From the NCBI GenBank assembly GCA_035308525.1, contig DATGGM010000325.1:1-29329 (forward strand): a stretch of 29,329 nt of DNA. The letters are read 5' to 3'. This DNA is from Bog-159 sp035308525. GTDB lineage: Bacteria; Acidobacteriota; Terriglobia; Bryobacterales; Bryobacteraceae. Position numbers and translations under genes: made by a program. Position 1 is the stretch's first letter, and each line of letters opens with the position of its first letter. The notes beneath the pieces were generated by a model, which saw only the letters and a program-made list of their open reading frames with translations, was not told where the DNA came from and did no database searches. Shown here in pieces: positions 16,625-22,885 of the stretch.

Positions 16625-18223
16625 TCATGCAGGCACAGCCTGCTCGCGTCCGGGGCTCATTGCTGGAACTGGTTCTGCCGGCAGCGCCAACACGAACTCC
16701 GTGCCCTTGCCGGGCTTGGATTCAACCGTGATCTCGCCGCCATGCTGTTCGACAATGCTGCGCGCCACCGCCAGCCCCAGGCCCGTACGCTGCTGGTCCT
16801 CCTTGGTCGTGAAAAACGGATCAAAGATTTGCGCGAGCACTTCCGGTGCAATGCCCGACCCGGTGTCGCGCACCCGGATGCGCGCGTGGCCCCCCGCGGA
16901 GTCGAGCTCCGTGGCAACTTCCAGCACGCCGCCGTGTGGCATAGCCTCGGTAGCATTCACCAGGAGCACCAGCACGGCCTGCTGGATCTGGGCGGCGTCG
17001 CACAGGACCGGCGGCAGGTCCCCCGGCAGCCGGCTGTGCAGTTCGATCCCCAGCAGCTCCGCCTGGTGGCGCACCAGCACCAGTGCGCGCCCAACCAATG
17101 TATTCAGATCGTTCGGCTCGCGATGGCTGGGCGCCTGCCGCGCGAACGTCAGCAGGTTGCGCATGATATCGCCGCAGCGCTTGCTCTCCCGCTCAATGAT
17201 GTGGAGATGTTCGGCCATTTCCGTGCGAGACGCGGACGGGCCTTTCTCCACTTCTTTCTGCGTGAGCCGGGCATAGGTGAGAATTCCAAAAAGGGGGTTG
17301 TTGACTTCGTGCGCTACGGTTGCGGCTAACTTTCCGATGGAAGCCAGTTTCTCGCTGGCGAGCAGGGAGCGGTGCGCCTGGTCCAGTTCCGCGGTCTTGC
17401 GCCGCACACGCGCCTCTATCTCGGCGTGGGCTCCGGCGACCTCGGTGGTCATTTTGTTGAAGGACGCCGCCAGCTCGCTCAACTCGTCGTGGTTTCTGAC
17501 CGCCAGCCGGTAATTCAGGTCGCCGTCCGCCACGCGCTGCGTTCCAGCGGTCAGCGCTTTAACGGGCCGGTAGACCACCGCCCAAATAAAGACGACGCTG
17601 ACCAGCCAGATCATGGCCAGCGTGAGTCCCATAAAAAGGATGAGATGGTTGCGAGTCTGGGCCATCTGGCCATCCACCGCGGCGAGCGACAGGTTGGCGT
17701 CGATGACGCCCAACACGCGCTGGACGGAGGGATGACAGGCGCTACAAGCCGCGGCGTTCTCGATCGGCCGGATCACACCCAGCAGCCGCTCACCCCGTCC
17801 CGGGAATATGCGCGCGCGATCGGGCCGGTTCAGTTTTACGAGCGGCGCGCTTTGCGCGTGACATCCGTAGCAGGCCTCGGCGCTCTTGTCCACCACCCGG
17901 TTGACCTCAGCGGCGTCCGTGGAAAAGCTGATGCGGCCTTCCTTGTTGAAGATGCGGATTCGCCGGATACCCGGCTCGCTGCCCAGTTCCTGGATGATGT
18001 TGTAGAGCGCCTGCCGGTCGTTGTGCAGCATCTCGTAGCGTGTGCTGCGCTGGATCACATCGGTGATCCGCTCGGCCGATTGCAACACCATTTCTTCGGA
18101 GTGCCGGCGCTGCTCAAACAGGTTGAAGTAACCGAAAAGGACGAACAAAGCCGCGGTGCTCGCGACCAGACACACGGCGAGCTTTCCGGCCAGTCCCACC
18201 CGAAGCTTTTTCGCCGATTTCAT
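16625..18223 (-). CDS. Membrane sensor histidine kinase with two c-type haem motifs
   Basis: The 532-residue kinase has TM1 (residues about 10-34), an extracytoplasmic sensor domain (about 35-190), TM2 (about 193-218), HAMP (about 218-270), a HisKA domain with H305 in VAHEVNNPLFGILTY, and a HATPase domain with N-box LLVNATEAMPHGG, G1 DTGSGIA, the DPFFTTK segment and G2 TGLGLAV. The sensor domain contains CYGCH (118-122) and CSACH (160-164), the covalent attachment motif of c-type haem, so it should sense redox state or a haem ligand such as O2 or NO. Similar diheme sensors are known in Desulfuromonads and relatives. GGAGG directly precedes ATG 18223; an upstream in-frame TTG at 18235 is less likely. 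It lies between the NrfD-like gene (15 bp) and its cognate response regulator (12 bp). Confidence 0.9.
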   Translation of the reverse strand: MKSAKKLRVGLAGKLAVCLVASTAALFVLFGYFNLFEQRRHSEEMVLQSAERITDVIQRSTRYEMLHNDRQALYNIIQELGSEPGIRRIRIFNKEGRISFSTDAAEVNRVVDKSAEACYGCHAQSAPLVKLNRPDRARIFPGRGERLLGVIRPIENAAACSACHPSVQRVLGVIDANLSLAAVDGQMAQTRNHLILFMGLTLAMIWLVSVVFIWAVVYRPVKALTAGTQRVADGDLNYRLAVRNHDELSELAASFNKMTTEVAGAHAEIEARVRRKTAELDQAHRSLLASEKLASIGKLAATVAHEVNNPLFGILTYARLTQKEVEKGPSASRTEMAEHLHIIERESKRCGDIMRNLLTFARQAPSHREPNDLNTLVGRALVLVRHQAELLGIELHSRLPGDLPPVLCDAAQIQQAVLVLLVNATEAMPHGGVLEVATELDSAGGHARIRVRDTGSGIAPEVLAQIFDPFFTTKEDQQRTGLGLAVARSIVEQHGGEITVESKPGKGTEFVLALPAEPVPAMSPGREQAVPA

Positions 18224-18238
18224 CAACCTCCACAAATC

Positions 18239-19411
18239 CTAGTTCACCCCCACGGGTTCCCCGCGCTGGTCGAACGCCGCTGGCGCTCCCACCTGGGCGT
18301 GATGCTGCTCGAAGATCGGGAAGTGCCGGGCAATCACGCGGAACACCGCGAAGCCCAACGCAATGATCGCCAGCGTCACGGCAACTTCCGTCCATTTCGG
18401 AACGTAATGCGTCCCGGATCCGGCTTCCATGCCGGTCACGCTGACGTTCAACCGGTTGGCGACGAACCCGAAGATGACCATCACTGCGCAGCCGTACAGC
18501 CGCGCGGGATTCCAACGCACCCGCCGCCGAAACAACAGCAGCGTGGGAATGGCGAGCAGCGCGATTTCCAGTGCGAACAGCCACGTCTCGGTGCGGTTCT
18601 CGCGCAGCAAACCCAACACGCCGCGCTGTGCCAGGTCCAGGAAGCGAACAAACAAGTAAGTCATCAACAGCACGGCGAGCACGCGTGCCAGACCGGCGGC
18701 CAGCGGCAGTTCCAACTCCCGGCCGAACGCCCGGCTGCTGTGCCACGATTCGAAAATGGTCATGGCCAGCCCCACGCAGATGGCCGACAAATAAAAGAAG
18801 ATGGGCAGCACCGGGGTGTACCAGAGCCCGTAGAGTTTGTGCGGCACGATCAGGTATAAGCTGCCCAAAGAGGATTGATGCAGCGTGGACAATATGACGC
18901 CCACGATCATGAGCGGCACCGAAATCAGTTTGAGCCATCCCAGGGGTTTCTTCCATCCCAGGCGCTCGAATACGGCGGGAGCGAACTCCAGGGCCAGGAC
19001 CGTGGTGTAGAGCGTCACGCACCAGGCCACCTCGAACATTACCGAATGCGGATTCCACATCACCAGCGGATGCCATATACGATCCGGCCGGCCCAAGTCG
19101 AACATCAGCGCCAGCACTACCAGCACGTAGCCCAGGAAAGCCGTGAGAATGGCGGGCCGCAGAATGGACTTATACCGTTCGATGTTGAAGATGTGGACCA
19201 CCGCCACCAGGGTGAATCCGCCGGCGGCCAGGCCCACGCCGCACAGGATGTCGAAGCCGATCCAGATGCCCCAGGGAAACTGGTCGCTTAAGTTGGTGAC
19301 CCCACCCAAGCCGTATCGCACGCGCAAATAGGTGGCATAGGCGCCCGCCGCCATGAGGATCGCGAAGATGGCACGCCAGATCGTGCACTTCGGGAAAGTG
19401 CGGCCGTTCAT
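18239..19411 (-). CDS. HybB/NrfD-family quinone-interacting membrane protein
   Basis: The 390-residue polytopic protein has about ten transmembrane helices and the HybB-like N-terminus FLVRYGLGGVTNLSDQFPWG-type text (VRYGLGGVTNLSDQFPWGIW), followed by LCGVGLAAGGFTLVA, MFDLGRPDRIWHPLVMWN and LHQSSLGSLYLI. This family moves electrons between the quinone pool and a partner iron-sulfur subunit. The conserved Asp/Arg in LGRPDR, and HQSS on a helix end, are usual near the quinone site. ATG 19411 overlaps the stop of the ferredoxin gene (ATGA), so the two are co-translated, as in hyb and similar operons. The frame is open up to 19738, but that part lies inside the ferredoxin gene. No cytochrome, molybdoenzyme or hydrogenase subunit accompanies it in the window. 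Confidence 0.92.
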   Translation of the reverse strand: MNGRTFPKCTIWRAIFAILMAAGAYATYLRVRYGLGGVTNLSDQFPWGIWIGFDILCGVGLAAGGFTLVAVVHIFNIERYKSILRPAILTAFLGYVLVVLALMFDLGRPDRIWHPLVMWNPHSVMFEVAWCVTLYTTVLALEFAPAVFERLGWKKPLGWLKLISVPLMIVGVILSTLHQSSLGSLYLIVPHKLYGLWYTPVLPIFFYLSAICVGLAMTIFESWHSSRAFGRELELPLAAGLARVLAVLLMTYLFVRFLDLAQRGVLGLLRENRTETWLFALEIALLAIPTLLLFRRRVRWNPARLYGCAVMVIFGFVANRLNVSVTGMEAGSGTHYVPKWTEVAVTLAIIALGFAVFRVIARHFPIFEQHHAQVGAPAAFDQRGEPVGVN

Positions 19412-20154
19412 GGCTTCTTCCTTTCCGCGCGGGCGACCTCGTCGCGGCGGTTGGTGATCCACCAGATGCCGCCGAGCAGCACCGACCCCACCGAGACCAC
19501 ATCCGGCACGGCCTCCAGCACCCGCCAGGTCAGCGCGGGCAGCGGTTGCTGCGGGAGATGCGTGCGCAGCCCGATCTGCGCGAAAGGCACCGCCGAAAGG
19601 TACAGCACGGAGGTGCCGCCCACTTCCTGCAGCCCATAAATGCGCTGGTAATAATCGCCCGGCTTGGCGGCCAGGCGGCGGCGCGCTTCGGCGATCAACG
19701 CATCGCGGTCGCCACAAGTGGTCGCGCCGGTGGGACACGCTTCGGCGCAGGCCGTGGGCTTCCCCGCCCTCTGCCGGTCATAGCACATATCGCATTTGCG
19801 CACTTTGGGCAGGCGGCTGTTCCATTCATAGGCGGGCACCTGGAACGGACACGCGGTCATACAATACCTGCACCCCATGCATTTGTCTGCGTCGTAGACC
19901 ACTGGTCCAAGGCTGGTCTTATGCAAGGCGCCCACTGGGCATACCGAGGCGCAAGCAGGCTCGGCGCAATGCATGCACAGGCGCCGGCTGTAGCGTTCAC
20001 CGAAGGCCTGTATGGTTGTCAGTTTATGAGCCGAGAGCCGGCTTTCGGCCGCCACCTTATCGTCGTAAGGCAAGTGCCAGCGCTCGGCACAGGCGGCTTC
20101 GCACGCCTTGCAACCGATGCACATGGTGCTGTCGTATAAAATTGCTCTAGGCAT
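19408..20154 (-). CDS. HybA-like four-cluster [4Fe-4S] ferredoxin with C-terminal membrane anchor
   Basis: This 248-residue electron carrier has sixteen cysteines in four groups: C12-C15-C18-C22, C60-C63-C68-C72, C92-C95-C98-C102 and C121-C124-C136-C140. They form four [4Fe-4S] sites as in DmsB/HybA/NrfC subunits. A hydrophobic helix near residues 215-235 (VVSVGSVLLGGIWWI) followed by a basic tail (NRRDEVARAERKK) anchors it. No Tat or Sec signal exists, and an upstream in-frame stop at 20182-20184 excludes a hidden leader. The basic tail predicts a cytoplasmic C-terminus, which would put the clusters outside, so topology is unclear. It should pass electrons to or from the NrfD-like protein, whose start overlaps its stop by ATGA. 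The start codon lies within a 7-bp inverted repeat. Confidence 0.92.
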   Translation of the reverse strand: MPRAILYDSTMCIGCKACEAACAERWHLPYDDKVAAESRLSAHKLTTIQAFGERYSRRLCMHCAEPACASVCPVGALHKTSLGPVVYDADKCMGCRYCMTACPFQVPAYEWNSRLPKVRKCDMCYDRQRAGKPTACAEACPTGATTCGDRDALIAEARRRLAAKPGDYYQRIYGLQEVGGTSVLYLSAVPFAQIGLRTHLPQQPLPALTWRVLEAVPDVVSVGSVLLGGIWWITNRRDEVARAERKKP

Positions 20155-20167
20155 AATCAGATGCCTA
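20148..20167 (-). promoter_or_regulatory. Inverted repeat covering the hybA-like start codon
   Basis: TAGGCAT (20148-20154) and ATGCCTA (20161-20167) are perfectly complementary with a 6-nt loop (AATCAG on the plus strand). The start codon (20152-20154) is in one arm and the AGGAG Shine-Dalgarno lies just upstream of the other. In mRNA this hairpin could limit initiation at this gene; in DNA it could be an operator. Confidence 0.4.
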
Positions 20168-20207
20168 ACTCCTTTATACCTCTATTACGCCAGGAAGTGT
20201 GGAACAA

Positions 20208-20876
20208 TTACGCAGTCAGGAAGAATTCGCCGGTAACGTGCTTCCAATCAACATCCGGAAGGCCGGCCAGCAAATCCTCCGTGGGCAGACCGCCGTCGGC
20301 GGCCGCGGCGCCTGCCAGTTGCGGCTGCCGGGCATATAGACGTCCGACGGCTTCGCGCATCCAGCTCCTCACCAACCCCTTGGGAACCAGGTTGCGGGCA
20401 GTGCTTTCCTCATCCGGCACGTGAATCAGGGCCAACCAGCCTTTGCCGTATGGGTCCGCCCGCAGCAACTCGGGATGAGCAGCCACTTCCGGGTTGATCT
20501 CTATCACTTCTCCCTCGGTGGGAGAGACCATATCGGCTTTCTCGCCATCGCGGAACAACGACCACGCCTTCTGGCCCTGCCGGACCCACTGGCCGGGCTT
20601 GGGCAGTTCGATGCGCTCCACCCGTCCGGCCAAAGCGGCCGCGAATTCGTCCATGCCAACACGCATCAGGTTACGCCGCTCCTGCATCGCCCAGGCGTGA
20701 CCCGGGTGATACGACAACTGCTCGGGAACCAGGAATCCTTCGACGTAAGCCGGCTCCAAAGACGGCCGGCCGGTATGGGTAGATGCCACAGCAACCTGCG
20801 GCACTTTCCGCCGATTGATCACCCAATCGAGCAGAATGAAGATTGAGAATGTTACGAGAACCAGTATGACTGTCAT
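20208..20876 (-). CDS. Membrane-anchored glycine cleavage H-like (lipoyl-fold) protein
   Basis: The 222-residue protein starts with one transmembrane helix (MTVILVLVTFSIFILLDWVI, then NRRK), predicting a cytoplasmic body. Residues about 52-155 match the H-protein fold: LSYHPGHAWAMQE, LMRVGMDEFAAALAG, VSPTEGEVIEIN and the family-typical DPYGKGWLALI. K113 (GEKADMVSP) is the only lysine near the usual lipoylation point. In true H proteins six residues separate the lysine from the S-P pair; here there are four, so the hairpin is shorter and lipoylation is uncertain. It is clearly not the housekeeping GcvH: no gcvT/P is near, and it has an anchor plus a C-terminal extension (160-222). Start 20876 has GGAGGTG at 5 nt, and the sigma-54 promoter fits it exactly. 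First gene of the redox block; 53 bp separate it from the ferredoxin. Confidence 0.85.
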   Translation of the reverse strand: MTVILVLVTFSIFILLDWVINRRKVPQVAVASTHTGRPSLEPAYVEGFLVPEQLSYHPGHAWAMQERRNLMRVGMDEFAAALAGRVERIELPKPGQWVRQGQKAWSLFRDGEKADMVSPTEGEVIEINPEVAAHPELLRADPYGKGWLALIHVPDEESTARNLVPKGLVRSWMREAVGRLYARQPQLAGAAAADGGLPTEDLLAGLPDVDWKHVTGEFFLTA

Positions 20877-20898
20877 AGCGCACCTCCACTGCTGATAG

Positions 20899-20914
20899 GG
20901 CAATCCCGCAGCCA
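20899..20914 (-). promoter_or_regulatory. Sigma-54 (-24/-12) promoter of the redox operon
   Basis: TGGCTGCGGGATTGCC on the minus strand has GG and GC exactly 10 bp apart and the TGGC and TTGC cores of the consensus TGGCACGNNNNTTGCW. The predicted start is near 20889, giving a 13-nt leader that still contains the GGAGGTG ribosome site of the H-like gene. The operon encodes a sigma-54 activator. Confidence 0.7.
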
Positions 20915-21004
20915 TACTGTGGGGTTTAGGGCTCTTTTATCTGTTGTGTTTGCATACACTTGGCAGTGTCGGAAAATACCGCGAGGCAGCCCTTGTTGAA
21001 AACT

Positions 21005-21021
21005 TCAGCATGTCCTGCTGA
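21005..21021. promoter_or_regulatory. Palindrome, candidate enhancer site for the sigma-54 activator
   Basis: TCAGCA-TGTCC-TGCTGA has perfect 6-bp arms. Its centre is about 124 bp upstream of the predicted start of the redox operon, in the usual range for NtrC-type upstream activator sites. A second full copy was not found nearby, so the assignment is tentative. Confidence 0.4.
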
Positions 21022-21237
21022 GGAAACCAGCGAAGTGCTTGGACCGTTGTGACTTGCGTGTCTGCTGGATTTATCAACGCATCTGTAGTAGAAAGCAGCA
21101 TTCCGGAGCCTTGGGCGAGTCCGAACGACAGTTCCAAGATCGGAGATTACGCCGATTGAACAAATGCTGGCGAAACTTGAAGTTGATGAGTTGAGGGAAG
21201 GAATGGGGTAATACCACGACCACCACTGCCATATACG

Positions 21238-21420
21238 CTAAAGATCCGATGGCTGGAGCATCAAGGTAACGACCAAGAAAACCGTCAAGAGTCCGATAGT
21301 CGCCAATATTACGAATACGCCACGAGTCGTCACACCCATGGTTGGACCACACAGCCGGTCGACCCGGGTGCTCAAGACGCATGCAATCGCAGTACACAAA
21401 ATGACAATAACGAATTGCAC
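21238..21420 (-). CDS. Possible small two-helix membrane protein
   Basis: The 60-residue frame encodes two hydrophobic segments (residues about 2-17, FVIVILCTAIACVLS, and about 34-56, GVFVILATIGLLTVFLVVT) joined by a polar loop with arginines. This pattern is unlikely for a random frame in GC-rich DNA. GTG 21420 is preceded by TAAAGT plus 6 nt (GAACGA), matching the leaderless arrangement seen elsewhere in the window. No family is recognised. A 107-residue frame (21074-21397) on the same strand overlaps it in another phase and looks spurious. It lies between the pilin gene and the redox operon's control region, in the same direction as both. Confidence 0.45.
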   Translation of the reverse strand: MQFVIVILCTAIACVLSTRVDRLCGPTMGVTTRGVFVILATIGLLTVFLVVTLMLQPSDL

Positions 21421-21470
21421 TCGTTCACTTTATCACGGGTAGGGAATGACCTGGCGAATCGAACGATAGC

Positions 21471-21500
21471 CGCGCCGGTACGATTGGCCGCACCGGCGCG
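21471..21500 (-). repeat. GC-rich stem-loop downstream of the pilin gene
   Basis: CGCGCCGGT (21471-21479) and ACCGGCGCG (21492-21500) form a perfect 9-bp stem with a 12-nt loop, 25 bp after the pilin stop. No T-run follows on either strand, so it is better read as an mRNA-stabilising or processing hairpin than as a standard terminator. Confidence 0.5.
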
Positions 21501-21524
21501 ATCCCCGTCTGCCCGCCGACCTGG

Positions 21525-21704
21525 CTAGCTGGCTGCGGCAGTGCTCAGTTGCGTGTTGGTCTTTGTCCAGATCGTGTTGACGCTGGAACCAGCGGAGGAA
21601 AACAGTGCCGCCGACGCCAGGGCCACGAAGGCCAGCATCAATGTGTACTCGATCAGGTCCTGACCTTGTTCATCACGCCACAAACGTCCGAAAAACGTCT
21701 TCAT
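21525..21704 (-). CDS. Flp-type (type IVb) pilin
   Basis: This 59-residue protein has the class-typical layout: a short basic leader (MKTFFGRLWRDEQG), the prepilin peptidase region EQGQDLIEYTLM with Glu-Tyr at mature positions 5-6 if cleavage follows Gly14, and a hydrophobic helix (LMLAFVALASAALFSS). The short polar C-terminus ends NTQLSTAAAS. Flp pilins polymerise into thin fibres assembled by the Tad machinery; no tad/cpa gene or prepilin peptidase is in the window, so it is an orphan locus. AAGGAG lies 10 nt before ATG 21704. A very good -24/-12 promoter at 21778-21793 gives a leader of about 64 nt. A GC-rich hairpin follows the gene. The same sigma-54 control may apply to the adjacent redox operon. 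Confidence 0.9.
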   Translation of the reverse strand: MKTFFGRLWRDEQGQDLIEYTLMLAFVALASAALFSSAGSSVNTIWTKTNTQLSTAAAS

Positions 21705-21777
21705 ATCAAATTGGCTCCTTTTGTCTCGCTTAAGTCACGGGATGCCCGGTCGATGCACCACCGATCACAGTTGGGAA

Positions 21778-21793
21778 AGCAAGAGAGGGGCCA
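21778..21793 (-). promoter_or_regulatory. Sigma-54 (-24/-12) promoter of the pilin gene
   Basis: TGGCCCCTCTCTTGCT on the minus strand matches TGGC, C at position 6, and TTGCW, with 10 bp between GG and GC. Predicted start is near 21768. An imperfect dyad with ATCAG/CTGAT arms (21802-21818) lies just upstream, and the DNA beyond it is AT-rich (about 21815-21850). Confidence 0.72.
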
Positions 21794-21889
21794 TCCCGGC
21801 GGATCAGCTACGTACTGATATTTCAATTATTTATATAGTGTTTTCTCAGGTTTCGCTGTATCAACATGAGAAGTGTGTTCAGAAATGAG

Positions 21890-22885
21890 TCAGACGGTCA
21901 GTACCGCCGCGCCGCGGACCGCATCGTGCTTCAGTTTGTAGAGCGCGCTGTTAGCTTGCGCCAGCGGGAACTCCTCCACCTGCGTATGAATCGGAATTTC
22001 CGCAGCAAGGCGCAGAAAGTCCTCCCCGTCCTGGCGGGTGTTGTTGGCCACGCTGCGGATGACCCGTTCGTGATAAAGCAGGTTGTAATCGATCGCCGGA
22101 ATAGGGCTCATGTAGATCCCGCCCAGCGCCACAGTGCCCCCCTTCTTGGGCGCAGCGAGGGCCGCGATCACCAGTTCGCCCGCGGGAGCGAAGATGATGG
22201 CGCTATCCAGCTTATCCGGCGGCGCATCATCGCCCGCGCCGGCCCACTCCGCGCCGAGCTCCCGCGCCAGTTGGCGGTGCCGCTCATTGCGGGTCATGGC
22301 GAAGACGCGCACATCCCAAGACCGCGCCACCTGAATGGCCACGTGCGCCGCCGCGCCGAAACCGTAGAGCCCTAAGGTGCCGCCTCGCTGGATTCCGGAC
22401 ACGCGCAGCGAGCGGAAGCCGATGATCCCGGCGCACAGCAGCGGCGCCGCGGCCATGTCGGAGAAACCTTCGGGAATCGGGTAAACGAAAATCTCGGGCG
22501 CGACGATATACTCCGCATAGCCCCCATCCACCGTGTAACCGGTGAAATCAGCCTTAGGGCAGAGATTCTCGCGCCCGGACCGGCAGTATTCGCAAACGCC
22601 GCAGGTGCGATGCAGCCATGCGACTCCCGCACGGGTACCCTCGCACAACCGCCGGGCTCTCTGGCCGCGCCGTTCCACCGTGCCCACCACCTGGTGCCCC
22701 GGAATGACCGGACTCTTGCGCGCCGGCAACTCTCCTTCGATCACATGCAGGTCGGTGCGGCAGACTCCGCACGCATGCACCCGCAGCAGAACCTCATCCG
22801 GACCGGGCACTGGCACAGGCACTTCCCGGAACGCCAGCGGATGCGTGTCGATCGGCGCGGGCGAATCCAGCAGGCAAGCTTTCAT
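21890..22885 (-). CDS. Zinc-dependent alcohol dehydrogenase (MDR superfamily)
   Basis: The 331-residue enzyme should oxidise an alcohol or reduce an aldehyde with NAD(P). Catalytic zinc ligands are C42 (GVCRTDLH) and H64 (PGHQVVG), with a third Cys in LLCAGIIGF; the structural zinc is held by C95, C98, C101 and C109 (CGVCEYCRSGRENLC). The cofactor domain has a GLYGFGAAAH loop; the usual GxGxxG becomes GFGAAA, as in the related AdhA-like group. The length is normal for this short MDR branch. ATG 22885 overlaps the TGA of the upstream esterase gene (ATGA), implying coupled translation; the frame is open to 23623 but that region is inside the esterase gene. The natural substrate is unknown; it may act on an alcohol released by the esterase, which is inference. 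Confidence 0.9.
   Translation of the reverse strand: MKACLLDSPAPIDTHPLAFREVPVPVPGPDEVLLRVHACGVCRTDLHVIEGELPARKSPVIPGHQVVGTVERRGQRARRLCEGTRAGVAWLHRTCGVCEYCRSGRENLCPKADFTGYTVDGGYAEYIVAPEIFVYPIPEGFSDMAAAPLLCAGIIGFRSLRVSGIQRGGTLGLYGFGAAAHVAIQVARSWDVRVFAMTRNERHRQLARELGAEWAGAGDDAPPDKLDSAIIFAPAGELVIAALAAPKKGGTVALGGIYMSPIPAIDYNLLYHERVIRSVANNTRQDGEDFLRLAAEIPIHTQVEEFPLAQANSALYKLKHDAVRGAAVLTV

Larger units (their letters stand above)
20877..21237 (-). other. Regulatory region upstream of the redox operon
   Basis: No credible gene was found in these 361 bp; frames at 20937-21137 and 21074-21397 read as unstructured translations. The region is less GC-rich than its neighbours. It holds the sigma-54 promoter (20899-20914) and the palindrome at 21005-21021, as expected for an enhancer-controlled promoter. 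Confidence 0.5.

Noticed and set aside
15980..18859. Plus-strand frames of 449 and 495 residues (15980-17329, 17372-18859)
   Set aside because: They lie antisense to the kinase, activator and NrfD-like genes, whose domains are complete and unambiguous.
18239..19738. A 499-residue form of the NrfD-like protein
   Set aside because: The extra N-terminal residues are an out-of-frame reading of the ferredoxin gene; the ATGA overlap and HybB-like N-terminus place the start at 19411.
21074..21397. A 107-residue minus-strand frame
   Set aside because: Its translation is compositionally odd and shows no domain; the overlapping 60-residue frame has a better start context and membrane-protein character.
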